The notes under the pieces are model-generated. The model had not been told where the DNA came from and did not search any database. It was given only the letters and a program-made list of their open reading frames with translations. The position numbers and the translations under genes are program-made. A stretch of DNA of 64,000 bases from Nomia melanderi. Taxonomy: Eukaryota > Arthropoda > Insecta > Hymenoptera > Halictidae. Shown here piece after piece: positions 1 through 13,800 of this stretch. The number at the start of each line of letters is the position of its first letter. The stretch's first letter is position 1. The DNA lies in NCBI RefSeq assembly GCF_051020985.1, contig NC_135003.1, positions 8,177,501 through 8,241,500 of the forward strand, in the 5' to 3' direction.

Positions 1-301
1 AATAATATAGTAGATGTACACGGGAAATATGGGACGGTCATGGATTTACGTTGTCACTTGTTTCAACAATATTCTGCACTGGATCTATCATCTGTGGTCA
101 AATGAGCCGCTAAGAGAACATACTCAAAGGTAAGAGAGAGAGAAAAAAATGTAAAAAGAAATAACAAGTTGTCGAATGGTTTGAAGGTTACCTAGGTGAA
201 CCGTGTAAAGTCTCGTGTGAACAAATATATATATATATAGTATATACTTTTCTCTCGGTGAATAAAAACAACTGTCAAAATATGAAAAACCTTGTCTTTA
301 C

Positions 302-347
302 CTGAATCAACCTTGCTGTCGGGGAAGACCGCAAAACTGATTTGAAC
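302..347 (-). other. Possible small exon downstream of tomosyn exon 14
   Basis: 46 nt lie between a good acceptor (CTTTTTCAG) and a good donor (CAG|GTAAAG) on the minus strand. Spliced to exon 13 (phase 0) it is open. Spliced to exon 14 (phase 1) it hits a TGA. It is either a cryptic exon, or an alternative to exon 14, or chance. No conserved tomosyn motif supports it. Confidence 0.25.
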
Positions 348-3300
348 CTGAAAAAGCGTTAAAGTAGAATCTCTTCACAATTCAATTAACAGATTGACAT
401 TATGCTGAAGGGTAACTTATCAGGTTTTTTCTTTTGATATTTTGTTCAATTTTTTTGTTTTCTGTTTTCTTTTCTTTTTTTTTTGGTTCAAATTGAAGAA
501 ACTTATCGAGTGCGTAATTGTATCTCTTGAAGTATATACATTCGGAGGAATTATCCCGGCATCGTAAAAAACGACGGGACCGGAAATTGCAAAGAATGAT
601 AGGAGTTTTATACAAAAAAAAAGAGAAATGAGAATTGTCGAAACGAAATCCACATATATGGGCGTCAAGAAACAAATGCGGATAATATATATATGTATGT
701 ATATATATATAGTTTTAATGTATGTACACTACGCATTCCACATAGTCGTAGGTGTGCCTAGTATAAATATACAGATGCTGTTACCAATACAAGTAGTTCT
801 CTAGAAACGAACAAGGCATGTGGGGTTCAAGCTGTATATGCATCGATGAAATATTGCATTACGAGGGAGACATTGTTATAAGATATAGTACAAGAAATGT
901 TAGGTGAAAGCTAAATATCTTCTGTCAGTTTTTCAATAATAAAGTATAATAATTCTTTCTAATATTTTTATTCATTATCTATTTAAAGCATCAGGTGTTT
1001 GATTGTATTGCTTATCCTGCCTATACTATCAATTTTGTTTTTTCAAAAGAATGAATACATACTTCCTGGTTTTTGTTCACCATTACTGTGGTCATCCCTT
1101 GTATATAGGTAAGTTTTCTATTTAATTTTATAATACTGTGATACTTTTTTGTGAGTTCTTTAGCTTATATTAATAAATAATTAAAAATATACTTATAGTG
1201 GAATTTTGTGTTAAAGAATAGAAATGGTATTTCCTATTTAGTACATTACCGTTTGTTAAAGAAATCAGAGTCGCGAGAAGATGCAGTAATACTGCAAAAT
1301 TAAATGAACATCGTACAGATTAATAGATAATAAATAAGAATATTGAGAAGAATTATTATATTTAATTACAGAAAATCACTGGAACTTTCACATTCAATGT
1401 ATAGTGTGCCCTTTCACATTTGAGAAAAGTTTAGGGATTACTTAAGTACATCAAAAGAACAAAGAAATTTATATTAAGCCAAGTACGATATATATTTATA
1501 TGAACTTTTTCATTCTTTTGATATGCCGAAGAGATTCCTAATCCTTTGCCTGTATGTTCCAGAACACCTTGTATTTTAATAATATTTCTCTTTTAATTTC
1601 ACATAGAAAGAATATGTTACCGCGTGTTCTATTAATTAGTCGTTGAATTACGGAACTACAGTGAGTACAAACATAACGCGTAGATATTCATGTTTTAAAT
1701 CGACACCTTGTATTAACACCTTTCGAGTCAAGTAGATTTAAATTGAAAAAAAATTTAATCGGCGAACGTTAGATTCCAACGTCGTCGAATGTGTATGCAT
1801 CCTCTGAGTACAACATAGAAACCTATTTAAATAGATTACAGATAACACGTCTATGGTCATCGAAGTCCTCACACACGTTTAGAAATTTTCATAAATTTTT
1901 TTAACATAATTTCTTAAAACACAATCCCCTGGAAAAGACACAAAAACCGATTGACTGACTCTTATATTAGACTCTACATCCACCACTAACGAGTAAAATT
2001 TAGCTATTCATTCCACATAACTAAAAATCGTGGCGTTGTTATGAATTATTTATCGTTTTTCTTCTCGGGTTTCGTTTATATTTCTGAAAAATTTTAATTA
2101 AGTCGAGTGTTATTTTGAATCAACAGAAATACTCAAAACAATCGGTCAAACAACGAAAAAATATTAGTACCCGTTACATTTTTAGAAAAATCCATTTAGA
2201 ATTTCTTAGTTTAGAATCTCGAATTTTTCGCTAGGAAGAAATCGTTGAAAAATATTGTTACGATTTTCTTAATGCATCAACAACGTTGTTTCTTTAGTTT
2301 CTTGTATTTGTCTTAATGCATTTAATGCAGTGGAATGATAAGATATGATTCTCTTTATTATTCTGCCGCGAATGTTTAAAGACATTATATGATTTTGAGG
2401 ATTTATATAATTTAAAGATTTTTATAAGATTTATTATATGATTTAAACATTAAGAATGAAATTATTTTAAGTGCGGGGGATGGTGAAAGTCGAACAACAC
2501 TTTCAAATGTTCCATTTAATATTCGAAACGAGAAAAGGCCAAATAAAAATGGATAATGTAGAAATTATTCCATCATTTAAACATTATAAAATAAGTCTAA
2601 AGTTTTTTTTAAGAAATTACATTATACTGTCAGAAATTAATTAAGAAAAAAAGAATGTTTCCGAATATTTCCAAATCTATGCCAGTATATCATGAAGATA
2701 TGAAGATTTATATAAATCTTATATAACTTATTTGTCAATTATAATCTCTTCACAAAATTATAAGTTTGATCTTCGATTTACATACATAATACAAGAAATA
2801 TAACTGCAGAAAATAATCAAAGGAATTTTAAATCTTCAAAGATTAAATGAAACTTCGACAAGCATCAGAATATTTTCATAATCCACCACACCGTGTTTTA
2901 AGTCGTGAATGTTGTACACAGAAGTGTTGAAAGCTGCGTTATTATTATTCAATGAACAGACAAGAATGGAAAAGAAAAGAATACGATGACAATGTGACTA
3001 TTATCGAATGACAGTCATTAAATCCAAACGTGAACTCGTTTGATCAATTTTTCGGCGCCCATGTTTAATCGATCCCTTGAACATGAAAGAATAGATGGTA
3101 CATGCTCCGTAGATATGTAAGGGTTTGAGGGGTGATGTGTGGGTGTAAGGGCTCTACAGTTCTTCACAGGGTGTGCAGTAGCACAAAATAAAAAGAAAGA
3201 AGAAAGAAATAGGTAAAACGGTATTCCTACGTAGGGGTGTTAAAGTTTAACATCATGTCATGCATAGTCACTAAGTAATTATTCTAACCAATTCCAAAAC

Positions 3301-4076
3301 AGAAAGCTTTAGGGTTTAGCACTGCAACTGGCTTTACTTTTGCAAGCTCCTGTATATTTCTGTGTCTGTTCTCAGATTTATGTGAGTTAATTCGTTGTCA
3401 ATACCATATCTTGGTAAAACGAGTCTCTCGCGTGTTCGAGCGCATAATATACAATGAAACCGTATACTCGTTTGCACTAGTTTCTGCACGCATCTGCGAA
3501 ACGTACCAACTCGTGTCGTATATCGAGCACTCAACGAGAAAATCCCGCGCGTAAATGTTACAATGCTTACACCCGCGGAAACGCGTGTCTCATCTTTTTT
3601 TTTTTCTTTTCTTTCCTCAGTGAAGAGACTGGAGACGCGAAATCAGTGATTCTTCGAAATAATTTTCAAGTGCTACAGCTCGTTACACATTTGTACCTTG
3701 CAGAAATATGAAAAGTCAATTCACGGTTCACATAAACCTTTGATTCTGATGACAATTCTCTTTTTAAAATAGCGTAAGCTTCGTTCACGTAGACACTGGT
3801 TATCTGAACGTTTACCTCTAGAACGGTTAAATGTTTACATGTATCTACGAGCATCCTAGGCTTTGGTGTTCCAAAAATCAAAGAAAAAAGATAGGAAGCA
3901 CAGTCGGAAGAAAAAATGTTAGGCCGAGCTCTTTCCACTAAGATTAATCTAGATCCTCGTGAACACAGGTACAACGTCCTCTAAACGAGACAAAACAGAG
4001 CCATTTTTGTCCTTTCTCTTCGCGGCAAATCAAAGTTTGCTTAGTGAATTCGCCAAGCGATCACGTCGCGATCAGA

Positions 4077-4200
4077 AGAAAAAAATTACTCTTTTCTTCC
4101 TCTCTCACTCTCCCCCTCTCTCAATCTCTTTCTCTCACTCTCCTCTTTCTCTCTCTTTCTCTCTTTCTCCCATTCTCTCATTTTTTTCACGTTTCTCTCA
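4077..4200 (+). repeat. Pyrimidine-rich (CT)n simple repeat
   Basis: A long plus-strand run is made almost only of C and T (CTCTCTTTCTC type) and is purine-rich on the tomosyn sense strand. It lies about 180 bp downstream of the exon 14 donor. Confidence 0.85.
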
Positions 4201-4377
4201 ATATCTGGTTAGTTGGAGAACACGGGAAATGCTCACGCTCACGCTCACACGCATCTATATATGCCCGCATTCGCATTGTTAATACACGTTTAAACCTCTA
4301 ACACGTATGTAATACCACGTTTCTAAATGCACACGGACATACACAGACTCTCCTCTACTCTAATTTTAAACACTTAC

Positions 4378-4843
4378 TGAATCTTCTTATTAGATTGCAG
4401 GTGAAGGATTCTGTGGCGGTGTTATCCTCGCACCGCAGGTCGCATATCGTCGGATCGTTTTTCGGTAGCTTTAAATTCGGTACAGACAATAAGCGACCTT
4501 CTCGTTTCGCCTGTTTCATCTTCACAATTTTCTTCAGCCTGGGTGGCTCCGGCAACGTTAAGTTCACCGGCCTGACCGCCGACGGTACCGTCGACGGCGC
4601 GGCCTCGTTATGGGCTCGCGACGATTTACTATTGTTCTCTCCTTCGACGACCACCGGGCTCTTCGCGTCCTGGACTGTGCGTTTCTTATCGTCATTCAAT
4701 GGACTGTCGCGGCCTGGTATCGAACCTTCCGACGACACCGGGGATTCAGACTCGATACTTTCGACCGGGGACAACGAACTCGCGGATTCGTTGACGTTAC
4801 AGTAAAAAACGGAAGATTTCTGACTGCTACTATCAGTGCCTAC
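4378..4843 (-). CDS. tomosyn: Probable tomosyn coding exon 14 (Ser/Pro-rich and basic variable region)
   Basis: An open frame of 155 codons plus one base lies between acceptor TTAACAG and donor TTCA|GTAAGTG. Its entry phase matches exon 13. It encodes a Ser/Glu-rich part (SPVESIESESPVSSEG), a Pro-rich part (VRPVNLTLPEPPRL) and a Lys/Arg-rich stretch (KKIVKMKQAKREGRLLSVPN). I do not recognise these as a named domain. The position suits the alternatively spliced variable region. If the donor is not used, the frame ends at a stop just downstream (4355), which would give a truncated isoform. The frame is also open on the opposite strand, so GC content may help to keep it open. Confidence 0.62.
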
Positions 4844-7800
4844 CTGTTAACAATGGGGTACTTGTACATACCTTTTTCAACTTCGGTTATGTCGTGTTAA
4901 TTCGCCACTTTTGCTATGTGGAAAGCGTCAACGGAGGTCTAGGTTTGAAGCTTGTTTTTTCGAGCCATGTACCGGAGGCTTACAAAATGTTTGCATACTC
5001 TTCTTTCTTTCATAATAATTTTATGTAAACAGATTGATTTCTTGGTGTTCTATTATATGAGGAAACAGTAAGCTTGTTTAGAGGTGGTTAGATGTTATCA
5101 TTAATAAGTAGCGTAAGAGGATCGACAAGAAACTATTTTAGTACAAGTAGGGCTTTCTAGTGTAACTGGAATTTGTTATGATAGAAAAATTTGAAGATTA
5201 ATATATTAATATATTTGACTAAAAGCTTATTAGTTTATGTAAGTTTACTTTTGTGTATTGTCGATCGTTTGTTTTTTCATTATTCTTATCACTAAGCGAT
5301 TTGCATCATCAGCGCGGAAATGCTTCCTATTTACTTTGCCATGCATTTGTAGCATTTACTTAGCGTTATTAGCAGTATTATAATACTACAATAATAATAT
5401 AGGTATACATAGAAGTAAATGTACATATACCAATAGAACCTTGGAAAAATATGCTAGTATGTTAATGGATAAATTTTTAATACTGAAAAATGGATTGCTT
5501 GTCCCTTTTCGAATAAAAATTTTCATTGTTTCTGTATTAATTTTTAATGGTGAAGTGTTATCATTTTTAAATGAACTTACTGTTTTCACGTATAATGAAC
5601 TACTAAAATGTATGAATGTGTTAAATATCTTTTTATATAAAGTTATTGGGAAACAATTGAGCGTACAAATATTTTTTTCACCCACTATACATGGAATTCC
5701 TAATGAAGCAGTTTATTTATCCTCTCGTTCAGTTGAACGAAGCGAAAGGATGCGTAAAGCGGGTGGTAACAGCAGGAGGCTTCCTTTTTTTACTTAATGT
5801 TATTTCAAACGAATGGAACTTCTCGAATTTATTTAAACTAAATTGGTGGGTTAGATTTTAACGAACAACTGTATAAATTGAATAATATTACAAATAATCA
5901 CAAAATTAAAGTTTTAAAAATTCAATAAGAACCACTTGTGAATGCATGTATTTCGAATTATAATACTCTAAATAAGTCTAATACATGCAAAGATAAAATC
6001 ACAATGAAATGAAAACTTTGAATGTCACTCACTTACTAATGTAACGTTTACTTTATTTTTAACTTATTAACTGACTGTTTATAAAATAAAAAAAACATTA
6101 AAGACTAACAAAACTTACATGTCAAAATAATACAATTTTCTAAATATGTTTATAAAAATTTCATCTATTAATTTCATAGTATTGTTTAAGCTTCAAGTGG
6201 TACTGTGTTTGAAATAACATGGAACAAAATTTCATTTCGATTAAACAAACAAGTTAACGTTTCACAAACAAAAGCAAAAAGGAAGAGAAAAGTAAAAATT
6301 GGTTTCAGTTAGTAGCTAGTATGCAAGAGAAAACGTATCACTTCTCCTTATAAAATATGTATCTTGCATAAAATGTTCTATGATCTTTAATTTAATATCA
6401 GAATAAAAATTTGTAAAGTGAGGAAATAACACTCGACTTTTTTATATTAAATGAAATTACTTAGTTTATATATTAAATATGCAAGATATAAAAGTGTGCG
6501 TACATACGTTTTAAACGCGTTAACTACCGAGACGTTTGGGGTGCGTCATTTCACTAATACACTCATTTAAAAATATAAAAGCATCTGTTCTTATAGCAAA
6601 GAATGTACGTTCTTTTTCGTACAGAACATTACAAGAAATATTTTAATCTACGTAAGCATCATTTGTTATTTAATTTTATCATTTTTCTCTGTCATTATTT
6701 TATTCTTATAGTAGTATATGAATGTTGAAGTTTCCTCGGACATGGAAGATATATATTTCAATTGGAAAGAAAGTGCAGTAACTTCTCTTGCAAATCACAA
6801 TCTATAACAGAACGTATATTTGAAGAATATAAAAAAAAAAGCATACAAGTACCCCATTTTGAGACGTCACCAATGTCGGCGTGAAAGTACTTTTTATTTT
6901 CAGATCAACCTTGCTAAGCTGTCTCTTCAGGCTGAATCCTTTCCAACCATGATTTTTCGCGCAATCCTCTTCGTTCACGGTATGGCTGGGCTTACAGATT
7001 TCGTTTACGGATTCCTCTGTGGTTCGTTTCTCGTTATTGCACCCGGTTTGGTTTTCGCCACGGGGTGGATACTGTTGCGATTGTTGAGCATTGTCAGCTA
7101 CCATTGCTAATAAGGCTTCAGACGGCTCAGTAGAGTCTCGGTGAGTCTGATGAATTCAACATGTTGGATTTTGCAGAATAAATTCAATGCACACGAAACA
7201 GCAAAAATATTTAAGACTAAATTTCTAGAAGCAAATCATTTTCACGTTATGTATGCGTTACAATATACAGCATTATTGCATGTGTTGTAATGTTATTATG
7301 TGGCAACGCTTCTTAATTAATTAGCATATACACCCCACGAATAACTCTGATGGCCATAAAATCTAATATAATATAATATTATGGTTCTATTTGTATATTA
7401 TGCTACGTTAAATATAATACCTTTAGTAGATAGGTGTTCAGTTACAAATAGGAAAACATATGTTTATATAAATGGTGCTCAGGTCAGTCTTCAAACGGAT
7501 AGATATCGCAAACGTATGGTCACTTGTCACTTCCCAAATAGACGTCGTTTGAAATGATAACAATGAAGAGTGCAGATAAGGGAAGGCATTTGAACAATAT
7601 ACGAAATGCAAGTTAATTTACGCTGGTTAAAGATTTACATATGGAGTACCTAAGATGCTCATAGAAACAATATCTTGATATATTTGTTATCTTCTCTTTT
7701 TACAGAGGAAACTTTTAGAAAATGTGAATAGATATTCCGAAATTCCATGCTTCTTCAGAAATTCAATGCAGTGTAGAATTTTATTATTTAATTAATATTG

Positions 7801-10800
7801 ATTTGTTCTGATTCTGACTTTTAAAAGGTTTAGATATTACGTAGAATATAATTATCCTGATTTCTGAAGAAGCACTGTAAAAGTTTTGTATACTCGTAGA
7901 TAGCAGTTTAAAGATTTTCTGATATTAACACAACTTGTATTAAGTTTACTCCATAATGTGTTTATGTTACACAAATATTTTTATTAACCCCTTAACATGT
8001 TATACGTTTATGATTTCAATATTTATTTCTTAATAGGATGATTTATTTTAAAATGAATTGATAACTGCAATGAATGAAAAAAAAAATAACAACTGTAATT
8101 TAAAGGGTTAATCCCTGTAGTGGTACTGTAGTTTTCATTTTCAAATCTTTTTAAATATTTTAAGAACAAATATTTGACCCAATGTTCGGGTATGAATTCC
8201 TCAATAATATAACAACATCGCACAAAACTTAAATTTAAATAAATTTTTAGAAAATAAGCAATCTTAAATAACGTATGCCTGAAGAAATTTCAGTACACAT
8301 AAATACATATTTTTATGTTTATATAACAGTAATTAATGTATTAACGTACGAATAATTATACTACGTATCATCAAATTAATTACATAAATAAAATTGTATT
8401 ATATTAAATGTATTTAATATGGTGATAGAACATTTCTGTTAACATTAACTACGACTGTCATGAAGGTATAGCACTGATACTTTTTTGAAACAATATTATA
8501 TAATGATTTACATTATTAAATCTAAATTTGGTAATTGCCCTTACGCAATCGAAACACAAGAGATAATTATCCGTGCGTTAATGTACTTAAACATACTTAG
8601 CATTTGTAGCTAAAACAACAATGTAAACGAATACATTTTATCAACCATTTACTAAATAGTAAGCATGCATATCCAAATATTTAAAAAAAAAACAGTTTCA
8701 TTTCCAATTTGCACGGATTAGTTTCTTCTTTTAACATTCAAATATGAAGACACCGTTCACATGTGAAAAACATATTCGTACATAACATGTTCGTTACTCG
8801 AAGAATATTGAAAGTTACTTCTTCCTGCGAGAGGCATTTAAAAAATGTTTCAATTACTTCGATAATGTAGCACCTTGTTTCTCAAATTTTTTAAGCCATC
8901 ATCAGCATGTATCGTTTCAGGTGTCATAGACTACTTGGATTACAAAATATGTATATCTAGCGTATTCAAAATGAAAAATTACTGTCACAATTTGCATAGT
9001 TGCAAGCAAATGTATTGGGACATTCTAAAGTTCTCAGTCAATAAAATAACTAGCTGAATGACTTTGGTGATTACGTTTAGAAATATTTGAAATCACCTGA
9101 TACAACTGTCACGACCTGATTAATGTTGTCAGTTACAGTCGTGATAATCATACGTAGCTGAAACATTTCAGAAATCGTTGTTATAAATCAGCATATATCT
9201 GTAGAAACATAAATAATCTGTAATATACCTGTGTTACTTTGACTTGCTTATTTTTAATAATACGTTTTATAAAATAAAATGCTGTATAATGTACTTGAAG
9301 TGGTCTACCGATTTCTTCAATTCCTTAATGAAAAAGGAAAATTAAGAATCAGAATATTCTTATTATATAAGACAAATTACCTATAGGCTAATCATTGAAA
9401 AACTATGGATTTACACCATATACAAGTACATTACAATTTCTATGATTAAGCAATAAACATTGTATCATCGAATTACCAGATAATACAATATGATAATATT
9501 AATGATCGTAACATAAAAAATTCGAAATATTAAATTTACATTCACGTATTAAAAGAGTATCAGAACAATTTTCAAAGTTTATGTAATTATTGAAAACATC
9601 TGTAATACAAAATCACGTTGAATAATTGTGAAAAAGAATCGTAGTTACTTCAAAAAAACGTAGCTACTTTAGTATAAATCGTACTTATAGTTCTTAATAT
9701 ATTTTATAATAATTGTACAAAAGTTATTGTTTTGTTCAACACAATTTACAAGCAACGAGTTTTCAGTCACTATGATTTATTGGACCCTCCATACACTTGT
9801 CGTCTTTACTCGCAAATAATTTGATATCGAATATTATATGTATGTTCGTTGTCATTTTTATTATTTTGAATATTTTGTGCCATTGCACCCATCAATTTAA
9901 CTTTTGGTACGTGCACAGATGCCATCAAACGTTTATGTGAAAATCGGCGCACTCGTATATATTATTTGTGTTTTTAGTAATATTGAACGTGATTTGTGTT
10001 CGATAGTTCCACAGTTGCAATGATGCCATTTTTTATAGTAATTTGTTAGCACCTTCGGCTATATTTTGGTCGGTACTACATGTTCAACATCGATCGAAAG
10101 TCTAAACATAGTAAATATAATAAACGAAAGCCAACGGTAAAACTGAAAAATCATCTACTATGTACTACCTACTTCCGTCGAGTATTGTTTATTCGTTAAT
10201 TAACAAAGTAATATCGCATATCATAAAATGAAAATAAACAATCTAGCTGTTTCATTAACGAAAAATATATTGTTCTTACTTGTTTCAACGAGGGCAGACA
10301 CATAGTCGGCTAAACATTAAATGCATAAGAAACATGAGTAGCTATTTAGAAAGAATACATTGTTTGTTCTAAAATTAAAAAACGGTAGTTTCGATGTTGG
10401 AAATAGAATGGAAATATTTGCGACGTGTATAAATAACGGTTATGTAATATTATTTGTTGTTGATGGTTTTAACGTAAATTTAGATATTTGTTAATGTGGT
10501 GACTTACATAAATCTGTTACGCCTGAATTTCTATCTTCGGCACATGGAAAATGACAAGTTTGACCACTAGTTGCCGATAACATTCTCGTTTGTTGTTTAT
10601 AAAATTCTTAATTTATTCTGATAGAGTAATTACGTCTCTTCTAATTATCTATCTTATGTTCCAAGCAGAAAATAAACGTATTAATACTCCAATACTAACG
10701 GAGCAATTTGAGAAATATTTCGTTTCATTTCATTTTGCATATTCCACCATAAAACTTAGAATGTATAATTTATTTAAAAACACTATGCTAAAAAAGGAAT

Positions 10801-13800
10801 CAAGAATTTTTGATATAGTAATGTATTGAAAAACTGTCAAAATTCGAGTAAAATATAAAACGTTCATTTAATAATTTACATAGGAAAAGTGTCTTTAAAG
10901 TTTAACTTACCAAATACAAAATTTATTGATTGAATGTTTTCTTTATTTGTACGAATATCAATACTTTCTTATTAATTATATAACAATAAACTTTTGGTAA
11001 TATTAAAAATATATATTGTCTACACATTTGCAAATTTTCTGCTTGGAATATACGAGGATACTGCTTTATTATATTAACTTAAGTATTAAAAGTTTCTTTA
11101 TCTAAAAGATGAATTAATTGAAAACAGCTTACGGATTAGAACATTGTGAGACAATTATGAACTAAGAAAATAATAGAGTAAATGAAAAGATCAAATTTTA
11201 ATGGCGTATTTCGTATTCGGTGTTTAATGTTAGTTACACTTTTTATATTTTAAAGTGTTAATACAAAAACGAAATTGTTCTTGTAATATTACCTATGTAC
11301 GTTTTATTCGATTAAATAGTTAGTCGGTTTGTTATTCGATAATTTAACGTAATGTTGGTTATTGTCTTTGCTAAAAATTGTTTAAAATTTGTTATTTCTA
11401 CCTTAGCATGGTGAATGTAAAAAATGTAGGGCAATATGATTAATTTGATTAAATAATGTAATTCGCCAGTTACTTTTTCTGAAAAATTAAATGGTTTATT
11501 GATCTAAAATGTTTTCTCTTTAACTTATATACTATTATTAAAGGTCCTGTGCAATGTTAAAAGGAAATGGTAACACCTAAATAAATAACACTGTTGGGAT
11601 TCTATTAATGAAGGTCGTATGAACTGTAATTATTTAATGAAGTCTCAATGTTGGTATATGAATGCTGTCATATTATGATAAACATTATTGAGAAGTGAAA
11701 CTTTTCATAATATTTACAAAGGATAAGAAGACTTATAGTTACGAATTTTAGTAACAAATTGAACATTCAAGTTCTTTGTAGTCTTTTTACAATCATGCAA
11801 TAATGAAGATAATTACTTTTAGTGTCTAGGAAAAGCATTAAAAAGAAATATATATATATATAAAAGTTTTAAGAATATCTTCTTGGATGTAGTCGAAGAA
11901 GTATGGAAAGGGTAACAATTTGTAACATTTAAAACGGCAATTATTAGAAGAGAAATACATTTTACCTGATCTGTGCTAGGACTCCTCGCTTTGTCATCGT
12001 TCTCTCGTTTCAAATCGTCTTGTCGCTTAGGACTGCGAAGCACGCGTTGACACGGATCTGAGTTACCACCGATGTCCGCTGTGCTCAATACAACCAAAGA
12101 AATTTTCTGCACGATGTCTACTACTACCAAACCAGTCTCATTTCCGTAAGCCATTCTAAAATTAAATAATTATCATTTTGAATTATTTCTCAATTTCCGT
12201 GAAATAAATGTGATATTGTGAAATACATATAATAAAGTACCAAAAATCCGTTACATTTCACAACAAAAATTTGCCTTTTCTGTTCAAATTCTTTACATTT
12301 AAAAAGATGAATATTCAATGTATCTATGGCATTTCTCATGAAAGAGACGTGCTTCCGAAATTTATATGTAATATTTAAAAAAAGGAGAAATAAAAAGAAA
12401 GAAAAGTGTTATATACAAATGTTACTTTTGAACTTCCTCGAAGACAGAGCAATGAAGACTAAGAATAATATAATAAAGAATATAAAAAGTTAAACATAAT
12501 TTTGATACTTACAGTCCATAAGAAGTGTTCAAACTAAGGGATGTTATATTTTCAGGCTGTTCTCCACTGGGAGCAACCGTTAAGCAGATCAGTGTCGCTT
12601 GAAAGCCTGCAGCTCGCTTCTGTAAACCACTCTTAACTTTTAGTGGTTGATTCGTTTCAGAGTTTTTAGTTTCGCTACTTCCTGAAGTATTACCAGCCGG
12701 AGAGTCGTGATCCGACGAGCTTTCCACCTCTTTCGCTTGATCCGGCGTCAATGAGATGTCCAATGTCTACAGTGGATATAAACAAGTTTTTCTTACACTC
12801 CAAATGGATCATCATAGAAAAATGTGATTAGAACAAAATACTATAAAAATGGTACTGTAAAATTAAAGTATTCGTAACGTCAACCTTAACAAAATATTGT
12901 TAACTACTAAAATATTGTTAACTACGCGTGTAGTTAAATAAAGAAAGCGTCACACTATGGCCACTCATTATTACTAACGTATTGATTGAAATTTGTAAGG
13001 GATTCCACAAACAAAATGCATAATATCAATATTGTGGCAGGGAAAGTTAATCACGCAAAAATAGCAAAAAGATTTAAATGAAAAATTCAATGTTTCTTAA
13101 AATTACTTCCTTAGGATCCTACCCTGCACGAAGCTTACCGCATCTACAATACAATTATTTGTTCAAAAGTATTTCTATAATAAGTGTTTAAGATATCATT
13201 GCGTGTATAAGATACACAATGTCTAGTACTCTTCCAGAGTAATAAATGTTATTAATAGTTACGATAATAATCGAAAGCGGTTGGGGAATAAAAAAATAAA
13301 TTACTTACCACTACCTCAGACATACTCTCTACTTTTTTGAATTTAAACAAAACAACGTGTTTTCCGCTCCCTGCGATCGCTAACTTCCGACTTTCGGGAC
13401 ATAGGAAGATCAGTTGTATCGCCAATGGATCTTCTTCTGAGTCTATACTACGCGTTCTACCTTTTTCAAAAAGTTTCGCCGTCTTCAGTTTGTAAAGAAC
13501 TTGTAAACTACCCGCAGACGCGTCCCAAAATTTTATACTGCCATCAGCGTGCCTATAATAAAAATATTTTCGCTCTGATGTCTCGTTCAATATTCCACGT
13601 AATAAAATGTTATCCTATATAACTGATCAGATCATTTCCGAGACAAAATTTATATAATATTGTATATTTAACAATGTCCAACTTTCGTTATTGTTTTATT
13701 ATTTAAAAAAAAATTTTTTTTAATTCAAAACACTCAGTGTTTAATATTAATCTATTACTGTTTTAAAATCAATGTTGAACTTACAAATAGTATTTTTTAT

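Larger units (their letters stand above)
1..4377. other. Tomosyn intron sequence, no gene seen
   Basis: This is AT-rich DNA after exon 14 of the minus-strand gene. Apart from the small exon candidate at 302-347 and the pyrimidine-rich run near 4080-4200, I see only short TA runs (about 222-245 and 689-712). The tomosyn C-terminal WD40 and SNARE motifs were not found here. Confidence 0.6.

Noticed and set aside
4395..4900. Plus-strand open frames of 136 and 96 codons
   Set aside because: They are antisense to tomosyn exon 14, which has splice sites and matching phase.
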